Shown: one piece after another, positions 1-5,125 of the stretch
Position numbering within the stretch: the first letter of the stretch is position 1
Layout: every line of letters starts with the position of its first letter
Source: Gemmatimonadota bacterium
GTDB taxonomy: Bacteria; Gemmatimonadota; Gemmatimonadetes; Longimicrobiales; RSA9
Direction of reading: 5' to 3'
Length of the DNA: 5,250 nucleotides
Assembly: GCA_016207445.1 (NCBI GenBank)
Contig: JACQPS010000348.1
Span: 1-5,250, forward strand
Notes under the pieces: model-generated
The model's database searches: none
Seen by the model: the letters and a program-made list of their open reading frames with translations, nothing else
Told to the model about the DNA's origin: nothing
Position numbers and translations under genes: made by a program

Positions 1-2030
1 CAGGAGACAAACGGCAGGAGCGGGTGCAGGCGCCGGCGGCAGAGCAGGCGGAGGACGCGCGCGGTTTCGGCGGTGCGCTCCTCGTCCTGGCGGCGCATGA
101 CCTCTTCGGGCGGGGGGCCATCGGCGGCCGCGTAGGCGCCGAGGAGGTCCATGAGCGGCGCCGGGTCGTCCTGGAAGCTCGGCGTGGTGAGCATGAGCTC
201 CTCGGAGCAGCGGAACCCCCACGCGCCGAGGTAGCGTTCGAGTGCGGCGCGGAAGCCGGCGAAGTGCTCGTCGCCCCGCACGCGCGCGGCGATCTCCGCC
301 CCGTCGCCCGCGGCGAAGAGCGCGGCGAGCGCCGCATCCTCGCGGATCATGCGCGAGAGCGCCCACATCTCGCGCGCCGGGACGCTGCTCACCACGGCCG
401 GGAGCGCTTTGAGGAGGGTGTTGTGGAGGTTGCCTCGCTCCTCTTCCGGGAGCCCCCGCGCGAGGAGCTGCCGGAGCGCGGCGTAGCAGACCATGGACGC
501 CGCGTCGGCGAGCGCCGCGTTCGTCCAGCGGTTGCAGCGGATGTCCATGAACTCGCCCAGGCGGTCGCGCAGCTCGGCGGGCGGGATGGCGGCGAGCCGG
601 TCGGGGTGCGTGCGCGCGGCGAAGGCGTCGGCGGTGCGCTCGAAGGCGGCCAATCGCCGCTCGAGGAAGAGGTACTGCCACGTCGTCTTCGCCGCGATCA
701 CGGCCAGCTCGGCGAGCTGGCGCAGGCGGCCGCGCCCGGCGAACGTCTCGGCGTCGGGCGGCGGCGCGGGGGTCGCCGCCGCGCCCACGAAGTCGTTGAA
801 CGCCCGCGTCAGCGCCTCGCCGAATGGCGCCATGCGCAGCACCGCGTGGATGCTCGTCAGGTTGTAGTAGAGCCGCGCGCCGTGCACGCCCACGATGGCG
901 CGGAGCGGGTGCTCCATCGCACGCACCCGCCGGCGCGAGATCCCGAAGGCGCGGGCGAGGTTGCGGAAATAGTGCGTGTAGCCCGGCGCCGCGATCGAGT
1001 AGAGGAGCGGCGAGATCGGGGCGGGGAAGTTCTCGGCGACGTTCGCGTTGGACCAGAGGGTGCGGGCGGATTCGGGTTCGGATTCGGGAACGGGTACGGG
1101 TACGGGTACGGGTACGGGAGCTGTGACGGGCGCGGTGATCGGGCGGGACTGAACGATGAAGAGGCGGCCGGCGGCGTCCGCCGCCCACTCGATGTCCTGC
1201 GGTGCGCCGAGGGCGCGCTCGAGCTCGAGGCCGGTGCGCGCGAGAGCGGCCAGGGTGTCCGCGGGGAGGAGGCCGGGCGCGGCGTCCTCGGGCGCGCGGT
1301 GCGAGGTCACGCGCAGGTCGTCGCGCGCGAGCGTGACGCGCCCGGGGTCGATGTGCCCGGCGACGAGGGCGTCGCCGAGGCCGGCGCAGTACTCGACGAG
1401 CATCCCGTCCCGGCCGGCGCTCGTGAAGAGGACGCCGGCGGAGCGCGCGTCCACGAGCCGCTGTACGATCACCCCCATCCCGCGGAGGTGCACCCCGCGG
1501 GCGCGCTGGTAGAAGAGCGCGCGCTCGGACCAGTAGGAGGCCCAGCAGGCGAGGAGCGCGCGCTCGAGCGCCTCTCCGCCCTGCACGCCGAGGAGGGAGT
1601 CGAGCTGACCGGCGAACGAGGCGCCGGCCGAGTCCTCGCCCACGGCGGAGCTGCGGACGGCGAGCGGCGAGCCGGGGAGGAGCGCGGCGGCGAGGGCGTG
1701 GAGCTGCTCGCGCACCGGCTCCGGGACAGCGGCGGCGAGGATGAGCGCGCGGGCGCGCCCGGAGGTCTCGCGGAGCGCGTCGGACTCGCGGGGGTCGAGC
1801 CCGGCGCACAGCGCCTCCAGCCGCTCGCCGAGGGCGTCCGCCGCCAAGAGCGCGTCGAACGCTGCGGTCGTGAGGACGAGCCCGGGCGGGACGGCGACGC
1901 CGAGGCGGCAGAGGCGGCCCAGGTTGTACGCCTTCTCGCCGACCGCGCCGGGGTCGTCCGCGCGCTCGAGCGGGAGCGCGTACGCGGCCGCCTTCGGGCG
2001 CCGCGGGAGTAGGGACGTGGTAGTGGTCAT
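1..2030 (-). CDS. PEP synthase-like / PEP-pyruvate-binding protein (3' end outside window)
   Basis: The 676 codons visible encode an N-terminal ATP-grasp domain of the phosphoenolpyruvate synthase / pyruvate phosphate dikinase type. Seen directly: VGEKAYNLGRL near residue 30, VPPGLVLTTAAF near 48, VRSSAVGEDSAGASFAGQ at about 125-142, QRLVDARSAGVLFT near 190, GLGDALVAGHIDPGRV near 218, and DIEWAADAAGRLFIVQSRPIT at about 279-299 (read as two adjoining pieces). A Pro-Val repeat linker at about 305-315 follows, then LWSNANVAENFPAPISPL, typical of the family's middle region. In this family the first domain binds ATP, and a later swivelling histidine domain carries phosphate to the PEP/pyruvate site. 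The histidine and C-terminal parts would lie beyond the left edge, so PEP synthase proper cannot be separated from paralogues such as rifampicin phosphotransferase-like or domain-lacking proteins. The start ATG overlaps the stop of the upstream CarS-like gene (ATGA), which implies translational coupling. A long open frame on the opposite strand is a GC-driven shadow. Confidence 0.88.
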   Translation of the reverse strand, partial: MTTTTSLLPRRPKAAAYALPLERADDPGAVGEKAYNLGRLCRLGVAVPPGLVLTTAAFDALLAADALGERLEALCAGLDPRESDALRETSGRARALILAAAVPEPVREQLHALAAALLPGSPLAVRSSAVGEDSAGASFAGQLDSLLGVQGGEALERALLACWASYWSERALFYQRARGVHLRGMGVIVQRLVDARSAGVLFTSAGRDGMLVEYCAGLGDALVAGHIDPGRVTLARDDLRVTSHRAPEDAAPGLLPADTLAALARTGLELERALGAPQDIEWAADAAGRLFIVQSRPITAPVTAPVPVPVPVPVPESEPESARTLWSNANVAENFPAPISPLLYSIAAPGYTHYFRNLARAFGISRRRVRAMEHPLRAIVGVHGARLYYNLTSIHAVLRMAPFGEALTRAFNDFVGAAATPAPPPDAETFAGRGRLRQLAELAVIAAKTTWQYLFLERRLAAFERTADAFAARTHPDRLAAIPPAELRDRLGEFMDIRCNRWTNAALADAASMVCYAALRQLLARGLPEEERGNLHNTLLKALPAVVSSVPAREMWALSRMIREDAALAALFAAGDGAEIAARVRGDEHFAGFRAALERYLGAWGFRCSEELMLTTPSFQDDPAPLMDLLGAYAAADGPPPEEVMRRQDEERTAETARVLRLLCRRRLHPLLPFVS
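1068..1119. repeat. Hexanucleotide tandem repeat encoding a Pro-Val / Glu-Ser linker
   Basis: Four perfect copies plus one imperfect copy of ACGGGT (plus strand) span 1090-1119. They are preceded by related GGATTC/GGGTTC units from 1068. Read on the minus strand inside the PEP-synthase-like gene, they encode five Pro-Val dipeptides followed by PESEPES. The repeat lies exactly between the end of the ATP-grasp domain (SRPIT) and the next conserved segment (LWSNANV), so it forms an extended, rigid interdomain linker. Because units are 6 bases, copy-number change would not shift the frame, only the linker length. Confidence 0.85.
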
Positions 2031-2614
2031 GCGGCGCGCGCCTTCACGCCGAGGCGGAAGAGGAGCAAGCTAAACGACCAGTGGATGGCGGGCCCGAGGA
2101 GCAGCATGTAGAGCCACACCTGCCACGGCGTGGGGACGGCGCTGCTCACGGCCACCAGCATCCCGAGGATCGAGTCGAGTCGGTCGACCACGAAGGTGAC
2201 GAGCGCGGCGGCGGGGCCGCGCGGCGCCATCCCCGGGGCGACGTCGAGCTGCCGCTTGACGAACGAGTTGGGGAGCTCGCCGAGCATGAAGCCGAGCCCC
2301 GCCGCGGCGCCGAGCCCCGCGTAGCCGAGCGGCGAGAGCGGCCAGAGCGCCGCGGGGACGGCGCCGGCGGGGAAGGAGAGCGCAAGGGCGAGCGCGAAGA
2401 AGGAGAGCCCCGCCCCCGGTACGATCACGAGGAAGCCACGCAGCGTCTTGTTCTCGCCGAAGAGACGCCGGCCCCGGAAGGTGCGCCCGCCGTCGAGCGG
2501 AATGGCGAAGCGGCGCGAGCCCGGGGAGCGGAGCCAGGCGCTGTGCAGCACTCCGGCGAGCGTCATGGCGCCGATGAGGAAAGAGGCGCAGGCGAGCGGG
2601 TTCGGTGCGGTCAC
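2027..2614 (-). CDS. CDP-archaeol synthase-like (CarS / CdsA superfamily) membrane cytidylyltransferase
   Basis: The protein is 195 residues with several hydrophobic segments (about 9-28, 61-82, 97-113, 135-158, 165-187). Family signatures seen are PLDGGRTFRGRRLFGENKTLRG at about 39-60 (two adjoining pieces), GELPNSFVKRQLDVAPG at 112-128, and VVDRLDSILG at 142-151, which holds the conserved Asp pair region. Archaeal CarS uses CTP to activate unsaturated archaeol phosphate to CDP-archaeol; CdsA does the same for phosphatidic acid. Bacterial homologues of this branch have less certain substrates, so the lipid acted on here is unknown. The GTG start at 2614 is chosen because GAGG lies 5 bases upstream, it follows the preceding stop by 7 bases, and residues encoded further upstream are only a shadow of the desaturase remnant in another frame. 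An internal ATG at residue 17 is a less likely start, within the first hydrophobic segment. The stop overlaps the next gene's ATG. Confidence 0.85.
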   Translation of the reverse strand: MTAPNPLACASFLIGAMTLAGVLHSAWLRSPGSRRFAIPLDGGRTFRGRRLFGENKTLRGFLVIVPGAGLSFFALALALSFPAGAVPAALWPLSPLGYAGLGAAAGLGFMLGELPNSFVKRQLDVAPGMAPRGPAAALVTFVVDRLDSILGMLVAVSSAVPTPWQVWLYMLLLGPAIHWSFSLLLFRLGVKARAA

Positions 2615-2619
2615 GCGCG

Positions 2620-2624
2620 CCTCA
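2620..2624 (-). promoter_or_regulatory. Shine-Dalgarno of the CarS-like gene
   Basis: TGAGG on the minus strand, 5 bases before the GTG at 2614. Its TGA is also the stop codon of the desaturase remnant. It decides the GTG start over the much longer upstream-open frame and over the internal ATG, and it suggests translation was coupled to the desaturase. Confidence 0.65.
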
Positions 2625-2882
2625 GATGTCCGCGCCCGTCTCGTCCCGGTTCTGGAAGAGGAAGACCTCGCCCGGGAGCCGCTTCGCCCCGCGCACCCAA
2701 CGCCACCAGCCGATCTCGTTCTCGGTCGGGTAGTCGATCGCGGAGAGGCGGTAGCCGGGGACGAAGGGGTACATGTGGTGCAGCTCGTGGGCGTCCACGC
2801 GCACAAGCCACGCCGAGAGCCACGCCGGGAAGCGGAGCGAGCGCGTGAAGACCTCCTGCTCGATTCGTTCCAAGTCGTTGTC
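2622..2882 (-). pseudogene. Fatty acid desaturase, C-terminal remnant
   Basis: The last ~86 codons match the C-terminus of membrane fatty acid desaturases. The order seen is EVFTRSLRFPAWLSAWL, then the histidine box HELHH at 2775-2789 followed by MYPFVPGYRL, then ENEIGWWRWVRGAK and FLFQNRDETGADI before the stop. In this family, three histidine boxes hold a di-iron centre in the membrane. Only the last box is left; the first two boxes and all transmembrane segments (more than 200 residues) are missing. Upstream of about 2882 the same frame continues into unrelated sequence and then into a cytochrome c tail. The remaining fragment cannot be a working desaturase. Its stop lies 7 bases before the CarS-like start, so the intact gene was probably co-transcribed with CarS-like and PEP-synthase-like genes. 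Confidence 0.82.
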
Positions 2883-3317
2883 TCCCGACCCTGCCGGACT
2901 CCGCAGGACGGGCGGCAGGGCGCCGGAGGCCGTGCCGGCTTCGATGAGGTGGCTGATGCGCAACGTCGTCTCCGGGTATTGTGTCCGTGGCCGCACGGGC
3001 TCAGGATAGCAGCGGCGCGGCAGGCCGGAGATCGTACATACGACGTAGTCGCGCCGCTCCGATGACGTAGATGTCACGGCGCGTACGACCAGTACCTTGC
3101 TACCGCCACCGGCTCCGATTATCCTGGCATCCCCGTCCCGGAAGAACTCATAGAGCGCGCCCAGATCGGCGTCCGACATCGTCGCGAACGCTTCCCAGGG
3201 TATCGCCGAGCCGGCGTACAGCCTCGCCCCCGCACGGAACCGTGCTATGAATGCTTCGCGAGTGGGGTGCTCAGAGCGCTGCCGGCTGCCGGCCTCAGGT
3301 TTGGACTCGTGAACCAC
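2622..3317 (-). other. Chimeric open frame: cytochrome c tail + unknown spacer + desaturase tail
   Basis: A 231-codon frame stays open across three unlike segments. Its first ~60 codons hold the end of a cytochrome c (PTREAFIARFRAGARLYAG, then TMSDADLGALYEFFR, ending near 3138). About 85 codons (3137-2883) match nothing I recognise. The last ~86 codons are the desaturase C-terminus. The nominal GTG at 3317 has no Shine-Dalgarno sequence and lies inside the cytochrome reading frame, so the frame is better read as a recombination scar than as a gene. The spacer is less GC-rich than the genes on its left and may be former intergenic DNA. Confidence 0.6.
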
Positions 3318-4092
3318 AGGCCCATGTCGGCGCCCGGCAGTGGCAGGGGCTCCATCTCTATGCCGCCCGCGAAGTCGGGGCCGATCGACTTATACGTCAT
3401 GGGATCGCGCTGCGTGTGGCACCCCACGCAGTTGGCGACGTAGCGTGCCAGGTACTCGCCTCGTTCGGTGGTCGGGGCTTCGGCGGGTGTCGTGGCTGGC
3501 ACGTGGATGTTCGTCCTCGGCTTGAAGGTCGGGGCGAGCGTGCGTACGACCTTTCCCAGCAACGTCCACTCGTTTTCAGGCACCGGGTTGCGCACCCGGG
3601 GCTGGGCGGCAGATAGGAGATGATGGCGGACAGGTCCTCATCGCTCATGTTGCCGAACGGCATCATGGGATCAATCGTGGACCTCCCATCGGGCCGGACG
3701 GCCGAGCGCATCGTTCGCGCGAGCTGCCCGTCACTGTAGCGGCCGATACCGGTCTCCACGTCAGGGGTCAGATTCGCCGAGTATATCCTGCCCAGGGGAC
3801 CCATCGGAAGCTCGAGGCCGCCGCGCAAGGGCGGCCTTTCGCCGCTCGCTACCTTGAGGAAGTCCTCAAACGAGCTGGCGTGGCACTCGACGCAGTGCCC
3901 AGGGCCCTACACCAGATACTCCCCGCGCGCGACCACGTTCGGCTCGTTGCTGACCGTCACCGCAGGGAGCGGAAGATCGTAGACACGGTCCCAGCTCCGC
4001 GCCACGTGAACGCCGAGGGCCGAGACAGCGACAACCATGAGCGCGAGGAGACCTCCCAAAGCCAGAAGTGCCTTCTTGAGCTGCGGGCGCAT
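3138..4092 (-). pseudogene. Membrane-anchored diheme cytochrome c, decayed
   Basis: Joined across frames, the gene would encode about 320 residues. They comprise an N-terminal anchor (MRPQLKKALLALGG and a hydrophobic run), GEYLV, heme motif CVECH (3880-3894), PMMPFGNMSDEDLSAIISYL closing domain 1, GEYLARYVANCVGCH with heme motif CVGCH (3416-3430), and MSDADLGALYEFFR closing domain 2. Such proteins pass electrons at the outer face of the inner membrane. Lesions seen: a TAG at 3907-3909 just before heme 1, where relatives usually have Tyr in a YGP context; a one-base loss near 3605-3613; and a second frame change near 3285-3300 after FTSPNL. In domain 2 the expected Met of an MPW-like motif is Ile, encoded by ATA (3201-3203). 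ATG at 4092 is chosen as start because AGGTGA precedes it closely; a GTG at 4098 is in frame but poorly placed. The gene lies 23 bases after a truncated recombinase. Sequencing error could explain one lesion, hardly all. Confidence 0.85.
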
Positions 4093-4115
4093 AGTCACCT
4101 GCGCGGGTTTGATGG

Positions 4116-4460
4116 TTACCCTCTTGTGCCCCTGAGGCAGTTCCCGAGCGGGCTAACGTATAGGATTGTTTCCAGACTCGGGGGGAACGGGATGTCCGGT
4201 ACGAGGTCACCGCGACCGAGCGTCACCCGGTACAGGAACCGCAGCGCACACACCGTCTGGTTGAACAGACTCCAGGAAACGCGTCGCTCCTCGACCAGAT
4301 GGACGAGATACGTCCGGATCTGCTCGGGACCCATTGCATCGGGCGACTGCCCGAAATGCGCGGCGAAGCGCGCGACGCTCTGGATGTAGATCGCTTGAGT
4401 CTTCGGGGCGTAGTTGCGGACGCGCAGGTCCTCGAGCATGCGCTGGCGAAGGGGACTCAT
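4116..4460 (-). pseudogene. Truncated tyrosine recombinase / integrase (N-terminal SAM-like domain only)
   Basis: The 114 codons begin MSPLRQRMLEDLRVRNYAPK and continue TQAIYIQSVARFAAHFGQSP, EQIRTYLVHLVEERRVSWS and NQTVCALRFLYRVTLGR. This is the N-terminal DNA-binding SAM-like domain of phage-type integrases, close to the subgroup often found beside IS91-family elements. Family members are about 300 residues. Similarity stops at DIPFP near 4180, and the last ~22 residues (SLETILYVSPLG and following) are out-of-family sequence read to a chance TAA. The whole catalytic domain with the Arg, His and Tyr active-site residues is absent, so it cannot recombine DNA. The start is well supported by AAGGAG 6 bases upstream. 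Downstream lies the cytochrome c pseudogene in the same orientation, so a deletion or insertion joined the two. Confidence 0.85.
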
Positions 4461-4466
4461 CGGTAG

Positions 4467-4472
4467 CTCCTT
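4467..4472 (-). promoter_or_regulatory. Ribosome binding site of the truncated recombinase
   Basis: AAGGAG on the minus strand, 6 bases before the ATG at 4460. It is a near-ideal Shine-Dalgarno sequence and confirms that the 5' end of this gene is intact although the 3' two thirds are gone. Confidence 0.7.
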
Positions 4473-4713
4473 GCGAGAGGGTGAACGAACTCTCGCACGC
4501 TACCACCATCACTCCGGCCACGACCATGCCGCCAACGCGTGACCAGTCTCTACCGCGAAGCGGTTTAGTTCAACGCCCTGTAGACTGCGAGCGCGGATTC
4601 GTAACGCTTGCGATCCTCGCAGGTAATGCCCCGTCGACCGTCACCATGAGCTGCGCTGGCTCCATGGCGGCACGGAGATCTCGCCTGCCCGAAAACGCTG
4701 CCTCACGCGCAGC
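4473..4713 (-). other. Region without a confident gene; possible eroded short coding segments
   Basis: No complete gene is visible. On the minus strand, MEPAQLMVTVDG (start ATG at about 4668) and, after a one-base shift, GITCEDRKRYESALAVYRALN ending at TAA 4565-4567 both look protein-like and might be two halves of one frameshifted small gene. I do not recognise it. A short hairpin (CCGC-GAA-GCGG, 4553-4563) follows its stop. The remaining bases up to the recombinase ribosome binding site show no recognisable promoter or RNA gene. Confidence 0.25.
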
Positions 4714-4881
4714 CTAATCCGGCTCCCGCCGGCTCGCCAGACCCATCCTCTTGAACTCGTCCGCGGCGGTCGCCAGGGCGTTCAGGCTCCGGCATCGTTC
4801 CGCCGCATGACTCAAGCCCAGTTCAGCCTGCCCGGACCCTTGCAGTAAGACTTGATGTTCGACCGCCAAGGCGAGCCCCAT
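4714..4881 (-). pseudogene. Short unrecognised frame, possibly a gene 3' end cut by the IS110 insertion
   Basis: This 55-codon frame, starting MGLALAVEHQVLLQGSG and ending DEFKRMGLASRREPD before TAG, has an amphipathic, helix-like composition (ELGLSHAAERCRSLNALATA) more like real protein than the low-complexity Arg/Ala/Ser shadows around it. No Shine-Dalgarno sequence precedes the ATG, and the frame closes upstream at a TGA (4894-4896), just where the IS110 leader begins. I infer it may be the 3' end of a gene whose 5' part lies beyond the other end of the element. Family unknown; it could also be a chance frame. A small hairpin (CCGGC-TCCC-GCCGG, 4719-4732) lies over its last codons. Confidence 0.3.
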
Positions 4882-4904
4882 GGCGGCTAACGTTCAGCGT
4901 TCAC

Positions 4905-5083
4905 GACGGCCGCAGCGAGGAAGGGCCGCAGGCCCGCCCGAGCGCGGCTGTCCGGCCGGCCAACTTGCTGTGTCAAACCTGCCCGCCGGTACGGCGGGCA
5001 AGGGCGCCGCAGGCGCCCGCAGCGTGAACGCGATGATACTGATAGAGGCCCCTCCTGGACCTGGCCACTGCGGCCAGGCAGGA
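4905..5083 (+). ncRNA. Candidate IS110 bridge RNA (left-end structured leader)
   Basis: Stem-loops seen in order: (1) a 9-pair stem 4905-4913 with 4944-4952 (one G-U), an internal loop of 9 and 8 bases, then an apical stem GGGCC/GGCCC (4923-4935) with a GCA loop; (2) GCCCGCCG/CGGCGGGC at 4981-4999 with a GTA loop; (3) GGGCGCC/GGCGCCC at 5002-5018 with a GCA loop; (4) TCCTG-CCTGGCC paired to GGCCAGG-CAGGA at 5053-5083, with a GA bulge and ACTGC loop. IS110 elements of the upstream-leader group express a bridge RNA from this position, whose internal loops pair with target and donor DNA and guide the transposase. Structure (1) has that architecture. Which loop is target-binding or donor-binding, and the exact RNA ends, cannot be told without the element's right end and other copies. 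No promoter is clearly visible. Confidence 0.55.
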
Positions 5084-5121
5084 TGTCGAGTGCGAAGTCT
5101 TCATCCACTCACCCAGGAGGG
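5050..5121 (+). promoter_or_regulatory. Possible ribosome-site switch upstream of the IS110 transposase
   Basis: The strong ribosome binding site AGGAGG at 5115-5120, 5 bases before the ATG, is part of CCAGGAGGG (5113-5121). This is perfectly complementary to CCCTCCTGG at 5050-5058. Pairing would hide the ribosome site, but the same upstream bases also form the outer stem of hairpin 5053-5083. The two structures are mutually exclusive, so translation could depend on which one folds. A second option, GGATG 5081-5085 with CATCC 5102-5106, lies between them. Complementarity is seen directly; the switch function is inference. Confidence 0.4.
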
Positions 5122-5125
5122 ACCT

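Noticed and set aside
1090..1119. Tandem repeat as a CRISPR array or telomere-like repeat
   Set aside because: Units are 6 bases with no spacers, and the repeat is in frame inside a conserved gene as a Pro-Val linker.
24..2012. Open frame of about 660 codons on the plus strand
   Set aside because: It is antisense to the PEP-synthase-like gene, whose minus-strand translation shows clear conserved motifs. The plus-strand product is Arg/Gly/Glu/Ala-rich low-complexity sequence, as expected from a GC-rich shadow frame.
2615..2806. N-terminal extension of the CarS-like gene to an upstream start at 2806
   Set aside because: These extra 64 codons are the desaturase remnant read in another frame, rich in Ser/Thr/Arg, and the GTG at 2614 has a well-placed ribosome site.
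2081..2848. Long plus-strand frame opposite the CarS-like gene
   Set aside because: Low-complexity Arg/Gly/Glu-rich translation lying antisense to a gene with family motifs; no ribosome site.
4553..4563. Hairpin CCGC-GAA-GCGG as a transcription terminator
   Set aside because: Only four base pairs and no T run follows on either strand.
4334..4717. Plus-strand frame across the recombinase start and the region to its right
   Set aside because: Its first part is antisense to the recombinase N-terminal domain, and the rest shows no motif, no ribosome site and shadow-like composition.
4887..5108. Minus-strand frame across the IS110 leader as a gene
   Set aside because: It lies antisense to the structured leader, its open frame follows from GC-rich hairpin sequence, and no ribosome site or family motif is seen.
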